A stretch of DNA of 64,000 nt from RH-AL1 sp965198715. GTDB lineage: Bacteria > Pseudomonadota > Alphaproteobacteria > Rhizobiales > Beijerinckiaceae. The position numbers and the translations under genes are program-made. The notes beneath the pieces were generated by a model. It saw nothing but the letters and a program-made list of their open reading frames with translations, made no database searches and was not told the origin of the DNA. Shown here in pieces: positions 33,774 to 42,204 of the stretch. The number at the start of each line of letters is the position of its first letter. The first letter of the stretch is position 1. The DNA lies in contig CBDAPV010000002.1 in the NCBI GenBank assembly GCA_965198715.1, positions 620,001-684,000 on the forward strand. The letters are read 5' to 3'.

Positions 33774-34514
33774 CATCGACAATACCTTAGTCTTGGCGAT
33801 CGCCGCCAGCGCCTCGGCCGGATCGAGCCTTCCGTCGTAGAGCGCGCGGCCGGTGATGGCGCCCTCGAGGATGGCACAGTCGGGCTGCAACAGCCGCCGC
33901 ACGTCGGCGATTGAGGCGAGGCCGCCCGAGGCGATCACCGGGATCGGCACGGCGTGGGCCAGCGCCAGCGTCGCCTCGACGTTGAGCCCGGCGAGGATGC
34001 CGTCGCGCGCGATGTCGGTGTAGACGAGGGCGGCGACGCCGGCATCGGCGAAGCGTCGGCCGAGCTCGTCGGCGGCGAGGTCGCTCGCCTGCGCCCAGCC
34101 CTCCACCGCCACGCGCCCGTCGCGCGCGTCGATCCCCACCGCCACCTTGCCGGGGTGGGCACGCGCCGCGGCGCGGACGAACTCGGGATCGCGCACCGCC
34201 GCCGTGCCGATGATGACGCGGGCGATGCCCTTGGCCAGCCAGGCCTCCAGCGTGGCCATGTCGCGGATGCCTCCGCCGAGCTGCACCGGCATGGTCACGG
34301 CGGCGAGGATGGCATCGACCGCCGCGGCATTCATCGGTTTGCCAGCGAAGGCGCCGTCGAGGTCGACGACATGGAGGTGGGTGAAGCCCTGACGCGCGAA
34401 GGCGGCGGCCTGGGCGGCGGGATCGTCGTTGAAGACGGTGGCCTGAGCCATGTCGCCGAGCTTCAGGCGCACGCACTGGCCGCCCTTGAGGTCGATCGCG
34501 GGATAGAGGATCAA
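33768..34514 (-). CDS. hisA: Phosphoribosylformimino-AICAR isomerase HisA
   Basis: (Beta/alpha)8 enzyme (248 residues) that isomerises ProFAR to PRFAR in histidine synthesis. The N-terminus LILYPAIDLKGGQCVRL contains the first catalytic Asp; the partner Asp is in the YTDIARDGILAGLN block, with phosphate-binding ASGGLASIADV and GAITGRALY. It starts at a TTG overlapping the hisH stop (TTGA), and no better start exists close by. In related genomes hisF and hisE usually follow, but here the 3' end instead overlaps an unrelated convergent gene by 6 nt. Confidence 0.95.
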   Translation of the reverse strand: MILYPAIDLKGGQCVRLKLGDMAQATVFNDDPAAQAAAFARQGFTHLHVVDLDGAFAGKPMNAAAVDAILAAVTMPVQLGGGIRDMATLEAWLAKGIARVIIGTAAVRDPEFVRAAARAHPGKVAVGIDARDGRVAVEGWAQASDLAADELGRRFADAGVAALVYTDIARDGILAGLNVEATLALAHAVPIPVIASGGLASIADVRRLLQPDCAILEGAITGRALYDGRLDPAEALAAIAKTKVLSMS

Positions 34515-35170
34515 GGCGCCCAATCGAGGAAGTTGGCGAGTAAGGCTAGGCCGAGCGCCTGGCTCTTCTCGGGGTGGAACTGCGTCCCGACGATGGTGTC
34601 TCGCCCGACCATCGCGGCGAGCGCGCCGCCGTAGTCGGTGGTGGCGACGACGTTGACGGGATCGGCGGCGCGGAAGCCGTAGGAATGCACGAAATAGGCG
34701 TGCCAACCATCGGCACCGGTCGGAATGCCGGCGAGCAGCGGGTGCGGCGCGAAAGACGACGACACGTCGAGCGTGTTCCAGCCCATGTGCGGGATCTTGA
34801 GCTCGGGATCGTCCGGCTCGATCGCTGCGACCTCGCCGTGGATCCAGTCGAGCCCGGGTGAGCCGCCGTGCTCCAGCCCGCGGGTGGCGAGCAGCTGCAT
34901 GCCGACGCAGATGCCGAGGAACGGCTTGGCCTGCCGGTGAACCGCCTCCTCGAGCGCCTCGATCATGCCGGGCACGGCCTCGAGGCCGCGCTTGCAGTCG
35001 GCGAAAGCGCCGACGCCCGGCAAAACGATCCGGTCGGCACGTCGCACCGCGTCCGGGTCCGAGGTGAGCACGACCGTCGCGCCGGTTCCGCCCTCGCGCG
35101 CCGCCCGCTCCAGGGCCTTGATTGCGGAATGGAGGTTGCCCGAGCCGTAGTCGACGACGGCGACCCTCAC
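34511..35170 (-). CDS. hisH: Imidazole glycerol phosphate synthase, glutaminase subunit HisH
   Basis: Glutamine amidotransferase subunit (219 residues) that feeds ammonia to HisF. It has VDYGSGNLHSAIKAL at the N-terminus, the oxyanion/nucleophile motif FLGICVGMQLLATRG with catalytic Cys, and the late VGTQFHPEKSQALG with His and Glu. It starts with GTG overlapping the DUF2628 gene (GTGA) and ends overlapping hisA. Its partner HisF is not encoded in this window. Confidence 0.96.
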   Translation of the reverse strand: MRVAVVDYGSGNLHSAIKALERAAREGGTGATVVLTSDPDAVRRADRIVLPGVGAFADCKRGLEAVPGMIEALEEAVHRQAKPFLGICVGMQLLATRGLEHGGSPGLDWIHGEVAAIEPDDPELKIPHMGWNTLDVSSSFAPHPLLAGIPTGADGWHAYFVHSYGFRAADPVNVVATTDYGGALAAMVGRDTIVGTQFHPEKSQALGLALLANFLDWAP

Positions 35171-35568
35171 GCCTCGTTTCCGGGCGCGGCACTTTCCGAC
35201 ACGACGGTCCCGTGGCGCGCGTAGAAGATCGCCTCGGCCTCGTCGCGGTCGCGCGCCTCGACAAGTTCGGTCAGGACAGCGCGCCGGGCGCCCTTGGCGA
35301 CGCGCAGACGATGCGCCTCCAGGCCGAGCGCAATGCGGGCGAGGAGCTCGACGAGGAAGGCGGTGAAGAGCGAGACGTGCGGCAGCACGAGCGCGAGGAA
35401 GGCAACATCCACCACTATCCAGACCAGCAGCGCCAGCCACAGCCGACGATAGAGCAGCCAGGCCCAGGTGAAGAGGAAGGCCGGCCAGGAGAAGCCGTCG
35501 GCGACGAAGTGGGCGCGGATCAGCGCATCGTCGTCGCTGCCCGGTGCCTGCACGACATAAAGGGTCAT
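35167..35568 (-). CDS. DUF2628 membrane protein in the his operon
   Basis: A 133-residue protein with two or three membrane helices in the middle (FSWPAFLFTWAWLLYRRL; LLVWIVVDVAFLALVL; AFLVELLARIALGLEAHRLR). It matches DUF2628 by the FxWPAFxFxxxWLLYRRLW segment. Its place between hisB and hisH is conserved in Hyphomicrobiales, but no function in histidine synthesis is known. It overlaps hisH by 4 nt, so co-translation is likely. Confidence 0.87.
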   Translation of the reverse strand: MTLYVVQAPGSDDDALIRAHFVADGFSWPAFLFTWAWLLYRRLWLALLVWIVVDVAFLALVLPHVSLFTAFLVELLARIALGLEAHRLRVAKGARRAVLTELVEARDRDEAEAIFYARHGTVVSESAAPGNEA

Positions 35569-35579
35569 GGCGTAACCTC

Positions 35580-35687
35580 GTCATCCCGGGACGGCGAAGC
35601 CGAACCCGGAACCGGTGCTCTCCCGTCTTTCCGGCGAGCGCGAGGCACACCGGTTCCAGGTTCGCCTGCGGCGCCCCGCAATGACGC
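35580..35687. repeat. Intergenic inverted repeat, family 2
   Basis: The left arm (about 35580-35618) and right arm (about 35648-35687) pair over nearly 40 bases. The outer ends are CGTCAT/ATGACG and the inner ends CCGGAACCGGTG/CACCGGTTCC. The loop contains CCGTCTTTCCGGCGAGCGC, shared with the unit at 7588. It lies inside the his operon between hisB and the DUF2628 gene, so it will be transcribed and may act as an RNA stabiliser or attenuator. Confidence 0.75.
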
Positions 35688-35698
35688 GTCTGTTGTCA

Positions 35699-36286
35699 TC
35701 ACAGCGTGCCCTTGGTCGAGGGGATCTGCCCGGCCTGTCGCGGATCTATCGCCACCGCGCTCTTCAAGGCGCGCGCCACCGCCTTGAAGCAGCTCTCGGC
35801 GATGTGGTGGGCGTTGACGCCGTAGAGCGTCTCGACGTGCAGCGTGATGCCGGCGTTCATCGCGAAGGCCTGGAAGAACTCGCGCACCAGCTCGGTGTCG
35901 AACGTGCCGATCTTCTCGCGCGGGAACTCCGCGCGGAACACCAGGAAGGGCCGGCCCGAGACGTCGATGGCGGCGCGCGTGAGCGTCTCGTCCATCGGCA
36001 GCAGGCAATCGGCGTAGCGCGCGATGCCCGCGCGATCGCCCAGCGCCTGGCGGATCGCCTGGCCCAGCGCGATGCCGGTGTCCTCGACGGTGTGGTGGTC
36101 GTCGATGTGGAGGTCGCCCTCGGCCGAGATCTCCATGTCGATCAGCGAGTGCCGGCTGAGCTGGTCGAGCATGTGGTCGAAGAAGCCGATCCCGGTCGCG
36201 ATCGTGCCGCGACCCTGGCCGTCGAGCCCGACGGTCACGGTGATGGCGGTTTCCTTGGTGTCGCGCGCGACGGTCGCGATGCGCAT
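35699..36286 (-). CDS. hisB: Imidazoleglycerol-phosphate dehydratase HisB
   Basis: Mn-dependent dehydratase (195 residues) for the sixth step of histidine synthesis. It has the two metal-binding repeats: HIDDHHTVEDTGIALGQAI and the later NAHHIAESCFKAVARALK. Length is right for the monofunctional enzyme. It heads the operon hisB-DUF2628-hisH-hisA and is divergent from aat across 152 nt that should carry both promoters. Confidence 0.97.
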   Translation of the reverse strand: MRIATVARDTKETAITVTVGLDGQGRGTIATGIGFFDHMLDQLSRHSLIDMEISAEGDLHIDDHHTVEDTGIALGQAIRQALGDRAGIARYADCLLPMDETLTRAAIDVSGRPFLVFRAEFPREKIGTFDTELVREFFQAFAMNAGITLHVETLYGVNAHHIAESCFKAVARALKSAVAIDPRQAGQIPSTKGTL

Positions 36287-36438
36287 GGGGCGGAGCTCGG
36301 GGGCGGGAGGCCGCTTCTAGCGCAAGGGCGGTTCCGGGGCCAAGCCCGATGCGCCGGCTTCCGACGTAACGGCGTGGAAAGGCCGAGGAGAGACGACGCG
36401 TCGCTTGACGTGCCGGGTTCCGGGCCTAGGCTCCCGCC

Positions 36439-37134
36439 ATGGCCCGCACGCGTGACGGCATCGAGATCTCGCCCGACATCCTGCTGCGGGCCTATTCGAT
36501 CGGCCTGTTCCCGATGGCCGAGAGCGCGCAGGACACCAACCTGTTCTGGGTCGATCCCGAGGAGCGCGGCATCTTCCCGCTCGACGGGCTGATCGTCTCG
36601 CGCAGCCTCACCAAGACGATCCGGCAGGACCGCTACGAGATCCGCATCGACAGCGACTACGATGGCGTGCTCGACGGCTGCGCCGCCTCCGGCCCGCAGC
36701 GCGAGGGCACCTGGATCAACGCCCGCATCCGCACGCTCTATCGCGCCCTGTACGACGCCGGACGCGTCCATACGGTGGAGGCCTGGGCCGACGGCGAGCT
36801 GGTCGGCGGCCTCTACGGCGTGTCGATCGGCGCCGCCTTCTTCGGCGAGAGCATGTTCCACCGCGCGACCGACGCCTCCAAGGTGGCGCTGGCCCATCTG
36901 GTGGCCCGCCTCAGGGCAGGGGGCTACCGGCTGCTCGACACGCAATTCGTCACCGAGCACCTCGCCACCCTAGGCGCGGTGGCGCTGCCCAAGCGCGCCT
37001 ACCACGTGCTGCTCGCCGATGCCGTGGCGGCGCGGGGCGATTTCTGGGCGTTGCCTAAGGGGGAGACGGTGCCCGGGCGCAAGGTGCTGGCGCTGCTGGG
37101 GCGGGGCGATCCGTCACCCGCCACGCGCCGCTAA
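36439..37134 (+). CDS. aat: Leucyl/phenylalanyl-tRNA--protein transferase
   Basis: Cytoplasmic transferase (231 residues) that adds Leu or Phe to N-terminal Arg/Lys of proteins for degradation by ClpS/ClpAP. Conserved segments are LLRAYSIGLFPMAESAQD, LFWVDPEERGIFPLD, and the catalytic-region GGLYGVSIGAAFFGESMFHRATDASKVAL. The C-terminal TQFVTEHLATLGAV is also typical. A dispersed 106-bp element begins 8 nt after its stop. Confidence 0.97.
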   Translation: MARTRDGIEISPDILLRAYSIGLFPMAESAQDTNLFWVDPEERGIFPLDGLIVSRSLTKTIRQDRYEIRIDSDYDGVLDGCAASGPQREGTWINARIRTLYRALYDAGRVHTVEAWADGELVGGLYGVSIGAAFFGESMFHRATDASKVALAHLVARLRAGGYRLLDTQFVTEHLATLGAVALPKRAYHVLLADAVAARGDFWALPKGETVPGRKVLALLGRGDPSPATRR

Positions 37135-37142
37135 GCCGGGGG

Positions 37143-37248
37143 CTAGAGCAACGTCCGGTATTGCGGACTTGCTCCAACAAGAAAGGCGTAGCGAGGACAG
37201 GTGCGTACGCGTCGCGAAGCGACTCCGAATTACAATCCGACGCTCTAG
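37143..37248 (+). repeat. 106-bp MITE-like dispersed element, copy B
   Basis: It begins CTAGAGCAACGTCCG and ends CCGACGCTCTAG, with a hairpin (GAGCAACGTCCG against CGGACTTGCTC) next to the left end. It aligns without gaps over all 106 positions with copy A at 10227-10332, at about 80 per cent identity by hand count. TA dinucleotides at 37144-37145 and 37246-37247 fit a TA target duplication. It occupies the gap between aat and mutL. Confidence 0.85.
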
Positions 37249-37474
37249 GGAAGGAGTTCGCGAGGGCGGAACCCGCCCCGCTTACCGGCCATTCTACCGG
37301 ATAATGCTGGGGTTGGGTTAAGCGGTGACGCATCGCGCCGCAAAATCGGGGTGTGCGATCGCAACGGGGTGTGTCCCCTCACGCGGGATTGCCGTACGCC
37401 GACACCGCTCTTCGCCGGGCCTCAGTTCTGTGGCACGCACCGGCCGCGCCCTCGTCTCGCCCAAGGAGTTTCCC
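37249..37474. other. Intergenic region upstream of mutL
   Basis: There is no credible gene here. The reading frame of mutL stays open upstream to 37325, but the family N-terminus and the ribosome site place the start at 37475, so this stretch probably carries the mutL promoter. No clear sigma-factor site can be identified. Confidence 0.5.
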
Positions 37475-39265
37475 GTGCCGATCCGCCGGCTTGACCGCGT
37501 GCTGATCGACCGCATCGCCGCCGGCGAGGTGGTGGAGCGGCCGGCCGCGGCGGTGAAGGAGCTGGTCGAGAACGCGCTCGACGCCGGCGCCCGCCGCATC
37601 GAGGTGACGATCGAGGCCGGCGGGCGCCGGCTCATTCGCGTCGTCGACGACGGCCAGGGCATGGACGCCGCCGACCTAGAGCTCTCGATCGAGCGCCATG
37701 CCACCTCCAAGCTGCCCGACGGCGACCTCGCCCGCATCGGCACGCTGGGGTTTCGCGGCGAGGCGCTGCCCTCGATCGCCTCGGTGGCGCTGCTCACCAT
37801 CGCCTCGCGCGCCGCGGGCGCCGACGGCGGGCACACGCTCAGCGTCGACTCCGGCCGCAAGGGCGCCCTGCGACCCGGCGCGCAGCCGCCCGGCACCCGC
37901 GTCGAGGTGCGCGATCTCTTCGCCGCCACGCCGGCGCGGCTGGCGTTCCTCAAAGGCGACAAGGCCGAGGCCCGCGCGGTGGCCGATGTCCTGCGCCGTC
38001 TCGCCATGGCGCACCCGCAGGTGCGCTTCGCCCTGGCGTCGGCCGAGACTGCCGGCTTCGACCATCCCGCCTGCGGGTCCGGCGCCGAGGGCCTGCTGGA
38101 GCGCCTGACTCAGGTGCTCGGCCGCGACTTCCGCCCCAACGCCCTGCCGGTGGCGGCTGCGCGCGAGGGGGTCACCTTGGATGGGTTCGCCGGCCTGCCA
38201 ACCTGGCACCGCGGCGACGCCGGTGCTCTGCATCTCTACGTCAACGGCCGCGCCGTGCGGGACAAGCTGCTGCTCGGCGCCGTGCGCGCCGCCTACGTCG
38301 ACAGCCTGCCCGCCGGGCGCCACCCCACCGTGGCGCTCTACGTCGGCTGCGACCCGGCCTTCGTCGACGTCAACGTCCACCCCGCCAAGGCCGAGGTGCG
38401 CTTCCGCGATCCCGGCCTGGTGCGCGGGCTGATCGTGGGCGCGCTGAGGCAGACGCTCGCAGCCGCGCTGCACCGCGCCACTCCGTCCGCGGCGGCGGCA
38501 GTGGAGGCCTTCGCCCGCCGCGGCTGGTCCGGCGACGCGCGCCCGTCGGCGGGCTGGAGCGCGGCGGCCTCGCCCTCAGCGCCGCATGGCTTCGGTGAGA
38601 GCGGCCAGGCGGCGTTCGTCGACGACGTCGGTCGGCCCGCCGCGCGGCCGACCGAGCACGAGGCCGTGCCCGACGCGATCGCCGCGCCGCTCGGCGCCGC
38701 CCGCGCCCAGGTCCACGACACCTACATCCTGGCGCAGACCGCCGACGGTCTCGTTATCGTCGACCAGCACGCCGCTCACGAGCGCCTCGTCTACGAGCGT
38801 CTGAAGCGCGAGCGCGCGGCGCGCGGCATCGCCCGCCAGCCGCTGCTCATTCCGGCCGTGGTCGACCTTGATACCTCCGAGGCCGAGCGCCTGGTTGAGG
38901 CGGTGCCGCTGTTGGCGAGCCTGGGGCTCGTGGTGGAGAGCTTCGGCCCGGGCGCCGTGCTGGTGCGCGAGACGCCGGCGGAGTTGGGCCTCGTCGATGC
39001 CGCCCACCTCGTTCGCGACCTCGCCGGCGCGCTGGCCGAGGACGAGACCGGCGCGCTGCCGCTGGAGCGTCGACTCGACCATTACCTCGCGACCTTCGCC
39101 TGCCACCATTCCGTCCGCGCCGGCCGCCGGCTCGGCACCGAGGAGATGAACGCGCTGCTGCGCGAGATGGAGGCGACGCCTGGCTCCGGCCAGTGCAATC
39201 ACGGCCGCCCGACCTATGTCGAGCTCAAGCTCGCCGACATCGAGCGGCTGTTCGGGCGGCGGTAA
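37475..39265 (+). CDS. mutL: DNA mismatch repair protein MutL
   Basis: A 596-residue GHKL ATPase that couples MutS mismatch recognition to downstream repair. The N-terminal ATPase has RIAAGEVVERPAAAVKELVE, NALDAGARRIEV, VDDGQGM and TLGFRGEALPSIASV. The linker (about residues 330-390) is Ala/Pro-rich, and the C-terminal dimerisation domain starts near YILAQTADGLVIVDQHAAHE. The GTG at 37475 has AAGGAG upstream and gives the family start (PIRRLDRVLIDRIAAGE). The QHAAHERLVYE motif and GQCNHGRPTY near the end suggest an endonuclease-type C-terminal domain, as in bacteria lacking MutH. Confidence 0.97.
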   Translation: MPIRRLDRVLIDRIAAGEVVERPAAAVKELVENALDAGARRIEVTIEAGGRRLIRVVDDGQGMDAADLELSIERHATSKLPDGDLARIGTLGFRGEALPSIASVALLTIASRAAGADGGHTLSVDSGRKGALRPGAQPPGTRVEVRDLFAATPARLAFLKGDKAEARAVADVLRRLAMAHPQVRFALASAETAGFDHPACGSGAEGLLERLTQVLGRDFRPNALPVAAAREGVTLDGFAGLPTWHRGDAGALHLYVNGRAVRDKLLLGAVRAAYVDSLPAGRHPTVALYVGCDPAFVDVNVHPAKAEVRFRDPGLVRGLIVGALRQTLAAALHRATPSAAAAVEAFARRGWSGDARPSAGWSAAASPSAPHGFGESGQAAFVDDVGRPAARPTEHEAVPDAIAAPLGAARAQVHDTYILAQTADGLVIVDQHAAHERLVYERLKRERAARGIARQPLLIPAVVDLDTSEAERLVEAVPLLASLGLVVESFGPGAVLVRETPAELGLVDAAHLVRDLAGALAEDETGALPLERRLDHYLATFACHHSVRAGRRLGTEEMNALLREMEATPGSGQCNHGRPTYVELKLADIERLFGRR

Positions 39266-39380
39266 AGACATCCTTCCCTGCAAGGGTTTTCCGTGCCGCC
39301 ATGCCATCCAAGGCACCTCGCGCGATCCGCGCCGGGTTTGAGATGCCAGAGGTTGTTCTTCTACGTGCGCCTGAGACATT

Positions 39381-39869
39381 ATGCCCATCCGCGACGCCAC
39401 CGACGCCGATCTCCCCCGCATTCTCGCGATCATCAACGAAGCAATCGCCACCACAACCGCGCGCTGGACCGACACGCTCGAGACGCCCGAGACCGGCCTG
39501 GCCTGGCTCGAGGCGAGCCGGCAGCGGAGCCTGCCGGTGATCGTCGTCGAGCACGATGGCGTTGTCGCAGGTTTCGGCTCCCTCGCGCCGTTCCGCACCT
39601 TCCCCGGCTTCCGCTTCACGGTGGAGCACGCGCTCTACGTCGATCCCGCCGCCGCGCGTCGCGGCTACGGCCGGGCACTGCTTGCAGCGCTCGAGGCGCG
39701 CGCCCGCGCCGCCGGCCATCACGCCATGGTCGGCTGCATCACGGCGGAAAACGAGCCCTCGCTGGCGGTGCACCGCGCCGCCGGCTTCTTCGAGGTCGGG
39801 CGAATGCCGGAGGTAGGTCGCAAATCTGAGCGCTGGCTCGACCTCGTGTTGGTGCAGAAGCTGCTGTGA
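39381..39869 (+). CDS. GNAT N-acetyltransferase, phosphinothricin acetyltransferase-like
   Basis: A 162-residue acetyl-CoA-dependent transferase. The N-terminus (IRDATDADLPRILAIINEAI, TTTARWTDT) and the acetyl-CoA loop DPAAARRGYGRALLAAL are typical of the Pat/YwnH branch, which acetylates phosphinothricin, methionine sulfoximine or similar amino acids. The late NEPSLAVHRAAGFFEVGRM fits too. The true substrate cannot be read from sequence. It stands between mutL and gph on the same strand. Confidence 0.88.
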   Translation: MPIRDATDADLPRILAIINEAIATTTARWTDTLETPETGLAWLEASRQRSLPVIVVEHDGVVAGFGSLAPFRTFPGFRFTVEHALYVDPAAARRGYGRALLAALEARARAAGHHAMVGCITAENEPSLAVHRAAGFFEVGRMPEVGRKSERWLDLVLVQKLL

Positions 39870-39926
39870 CATCAGCGCGCCCGGCCGCGCTTGCCGGAGC
39901 CTGCCCCAGGCATTAAGCGCGGCGCC

Positions 39927-40631
39927 ATGTCCTCCATCCCGTCGTCCTCCGCCCCTCTCCTCGTCTTCGACCTCGACGGCACGCTCGTCGACAGCGCCCC
40001 CGACCTCGTCGGCGCCCTCAATGTCATCCTCGCGCGCGAGGGCCTGGGGTCGCTGCCGCTGGAGCGCGCCCGCAAGTTCGTCGGCCGCGGCGGGCGCGTG
40101 TTGATCCGTCTTGGGCTGGATGCGCAGGGCGTCAGCGTCTCGGACGCGCGGCTCGAGGAGATGTTCGCGGCCTACCTCGCCGAGTACGAGACGCGGCTCT
40201 CCGACGAGACGCTGCCGTTCCCCGGATGCGTTGCCGCGCTCGACCGGCTCGCCGCCGCCGGTCATCGTTTCGCGGTCCTCACCAACAAGTTCGAGAAGCC
40301 GGCCAGGATGCTGCTGCGCGACCTCGGCCTCACCGATCGTTTTGACGCCATCGTGGGGGCCGACACCTTCCCGATGTCGAAGCCCGACGGCGCCGTGCTG
40401 CGCCTGACCATCGAAAAGGCCGGCGGCGATCCCGCGCGCGCCGTGATGGTGGGCGACACCAAGACCGACGTCGACACCGCCCGCAACGCCGGCCTGCCGG
40501 TAATCGGGGTCGACTTCGGCTACGCGCCCGAGTCCATGGCCGAGCTCGCGCCCGACAAGGTCATCTCGCATTTCGACGAGCTGGCGGACGCGGTCGAGGC
40601 GCTTTGCGCCGCGCTGCCCGCTGCGGCCTGA
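39927..40631 (+). CDS. gph: Phosphoglycolate phosphatase (HAD family)
   Basis: A 234-residue haloacid-dehalogenase-type phosphatase that removes phosphate from 2-phosphoglycolate. HAD motif I is LVFDLDGTLVDSAPDLV with both aspartates, motif II is AVLTNK, motif III is the lysine in SKPDGAVL, and motif IV is MVGDTKTDVDTA. I prefer the ATG at 39927 because it places motif I near residue 13; an ATG at 39891 would add 12 residues. It converges on scpB with 10 nt between the stops. Confidence 0.9.
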   Translation: MSSIPSSSAPLLVFDLDGTLVDSAPDLVGALNVILAREGLGSLPLERARKFVGRGGRVLIRLGLDAQGVSVSDARLEEMFAAYLAEYETRLSDETLPFPGCVAALDRLAAAGHRFAVLTNKFEKPARMLLRDLGLTDRFDAIVGADTFPMSKPDGAVLRLTIEKAGGDPARAVMVGDTKTDVDTARNAGLPVIGVDFGYAPESMAELAPDKVISHFDELADAVEALCAALPAAA

Positions 40632-40641
40632 CGCTGTCGCA

Positions 40642-41379
40642 TCACGCGAACGGATCGCGATCGAGACGATCCGGCTCGTCAAGGGCGTCGCCGGCATCGT
40701 CCTCCTCCGGCTCGGCCGCATCGTCCAGCGGGTCCTCGTCGGCGTCGAGCGGCCCGTCGTGCGGCAGCGGCACGCTGAAGGCGGGCGGCAGACGGCCGTC
40801 GAAGAGCCCGGCGCCGCGCAGCTCGTCGAGTCCGGGCAGGTCGCCGATCGCCTCCAGCCCGAAGTGCAGCAGGAAGACGTCTGTCGTGCCGTAGGTGATC
40901 GGGCGGCCGGGCGAGCGCCGCCGCCCACGCGGGCGGATCCACCCGGTCGAGAGCAGCACGTCGAGCGTCCCCTTGGCGACGCTGACCCCGCGGATGTCCT
41001 CGATCTCGGCGCGCGTCGCCGGCTGATGGTAGGCGATGATCGCCAGCGTCTCCATCGCCGCGCGCGACAGCTTCGTCACCTCGCGCCCGCTCGCCGACAG
41101 CAGCCAGCCGAGGTCGTCGGCGGTGCGGAACACCCATCGGGCGCCGACCCGCACCAGGTGTATGCCGCGGCCCTCGTAGTCGGCCCGCAGCTTCGCCAGC
41201 ACGGCGCCGACAGCGACGCCGTCGGGTAACCGCCGCGCGATCTCGGCCTCCGCCATCGGCTCGGGCGCGGCGAACAACAGCGCCTCGGCGATGCGCACCG
41301 CCTCTGCCAGCCGCAGCGCCGCGGCATCGCCGTGCGTCTGCGCGACGTCGGGGAAGAGCCGGGCGATCTCGGCGCTCAC
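40642..41379 (-). CDS. scpB: Segregation and condensation protein B
   Basis: A 245-residue kleisin-associated winged-helix protein of the SMC-ScpAB condensin complex, which compacts and segregates the chromosome. It has AEALLFAAPEPMAEAEIARRL and the core METLAIIAYHQPATRAEIEDIRG block. The C-terminal tail is very acidic (DEDPLDDAAEPEEDD). It starts with GTG overlapping the scpA stop (GTGA). Confidence 0.95.
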   Translation of the reverse strand: MSAEIARLFPDVAQTHGDAAALRLAEAVRIAEALLFAAPEPMAEAEIARRLPDGVAVGAVLAKLRADYEGRGIHLVRVGARWVFRTADDLGWLLSASGREVTKLSRAAMETLAIIAYHQPATRAEIEDIRGVSVAKGTLDVLLSTGWIRPRGRRRSPGRPITYGTTDVFLLHFGLEAIGDLPGLDELRGAGLFDGRLPPAFSVPLPHDGPLDADEDPLDDAAEPEEDDAGDALDEPDRLDRDPFA

Positions 41380-42158
41380 GCCGGCGCTCCCGCGGCCTTG
41401 ACCCAGATCGGGGCGAAGGCGTGGTCCTGCCGCAGGGCGAGGCTGCCCTCCTTGACCATCTCCAGCGTCACCGAGAAGGCCGAGGCGCGCACGGTGCGGC
41501 GTAGCGCCGGCTCGACGCAATAGGCCAGCAGGAATGCGTCGAGCTCGCTCCAGTCGACCGCTAGCCCGGAAAGGCGCGCCAGTGCCGCGCGCGCCTCGAC
41601 CAGCGACCACACCAGCCGCTTCTTCAGCCTGACGCGCGACAGCGCCTGCTTCTGGCGCTGGCGGGCGTAGGCCGACATCAGGTCGTAGATGGTGGCGGTG
41701 TAGACTGGCGGGCCGCCCTCGAGCACCCTCTCGTCGCGGGCGCCGCGCAGGGCCAGGTCGCGGCCGAGCCGCGGCCTCGCCTCCAGCGCCTGGGCGGCGG
41801 CACGGATCACCTCGAGCCGGCGCAGGCGCTCGGCGAGCGCGGCGGCGAGGTCGCCCGCCTCCGGCTCCTCAGGTTTGTCCGAACGCGGCAGCAGCAGGCG
41901 CGACTTGAGGTAGGCGAGCCAGGCGGCCATTACGAGATAGTCGGCGGCGAGCTCGAGCCGCACGCGGCGCGCCGCCTCTATGAAGGCGAGATATTGCTCG
42001 GCCAGCGCCAGCACCGAGATGCGCGACAGGTCGACCTTCTGGCGCCGGGCGAGCTCGAGCAGCAGGTCGAGCGGCCCCTCGAACCCGTCGACGTCGACGA
42101 TCAGGCGCTCCTCGGGGAGCACCTCCGTCGCGACCGGCTCGTCCATCTCGAAAGCCAT
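41376..42158 (-). CDS. scpA: Segregation and condensation protein A
   Basis: Kleisin subunit (260 residues) of the SMC-ScpAB condensin. The signature FEGPLDLLLELARRQKVDLSRI follows a short N-terminus, then the helical block LAADYLVMAAWLAYLKSRLLLP. The C-terminal winged helix ends just before scpB, with which it overlaps by 4 nt. Start at the ATG 42158. It lies 46 nt downstream of nagZ in the conserved order SPOR-nagZ-scpA-scpB. Confidence 0.95.
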   Translation of the reverse strand: MAFEMDEPVATEVLPEERLIVDVDGFEGPLDLLLELARRQKVDLSRISVLALAEQYLAFIEAARRVRLELAADYLVMAAWLAYLKSRLLLPRSDKPEEPEAGDLAAALAERLRRLEVIRAAAQALEARPRLGRDLALRGARDERVLEGGPPVYTATIYDLMSAYARQRQKQALSRVRLKKRLVWSLVEARAALARLSGLAVDWSELDAFLLAYCVEPALRRTVRASAFSVTLEMVKEGSLALRQDHAFAPIWVKAAGAPA

Positions 42159-42204
42159 GACCCCGTTCCCGCCCGCGGTTTGCGGGCGCCGAAGTCTCCG
42201 CCGT

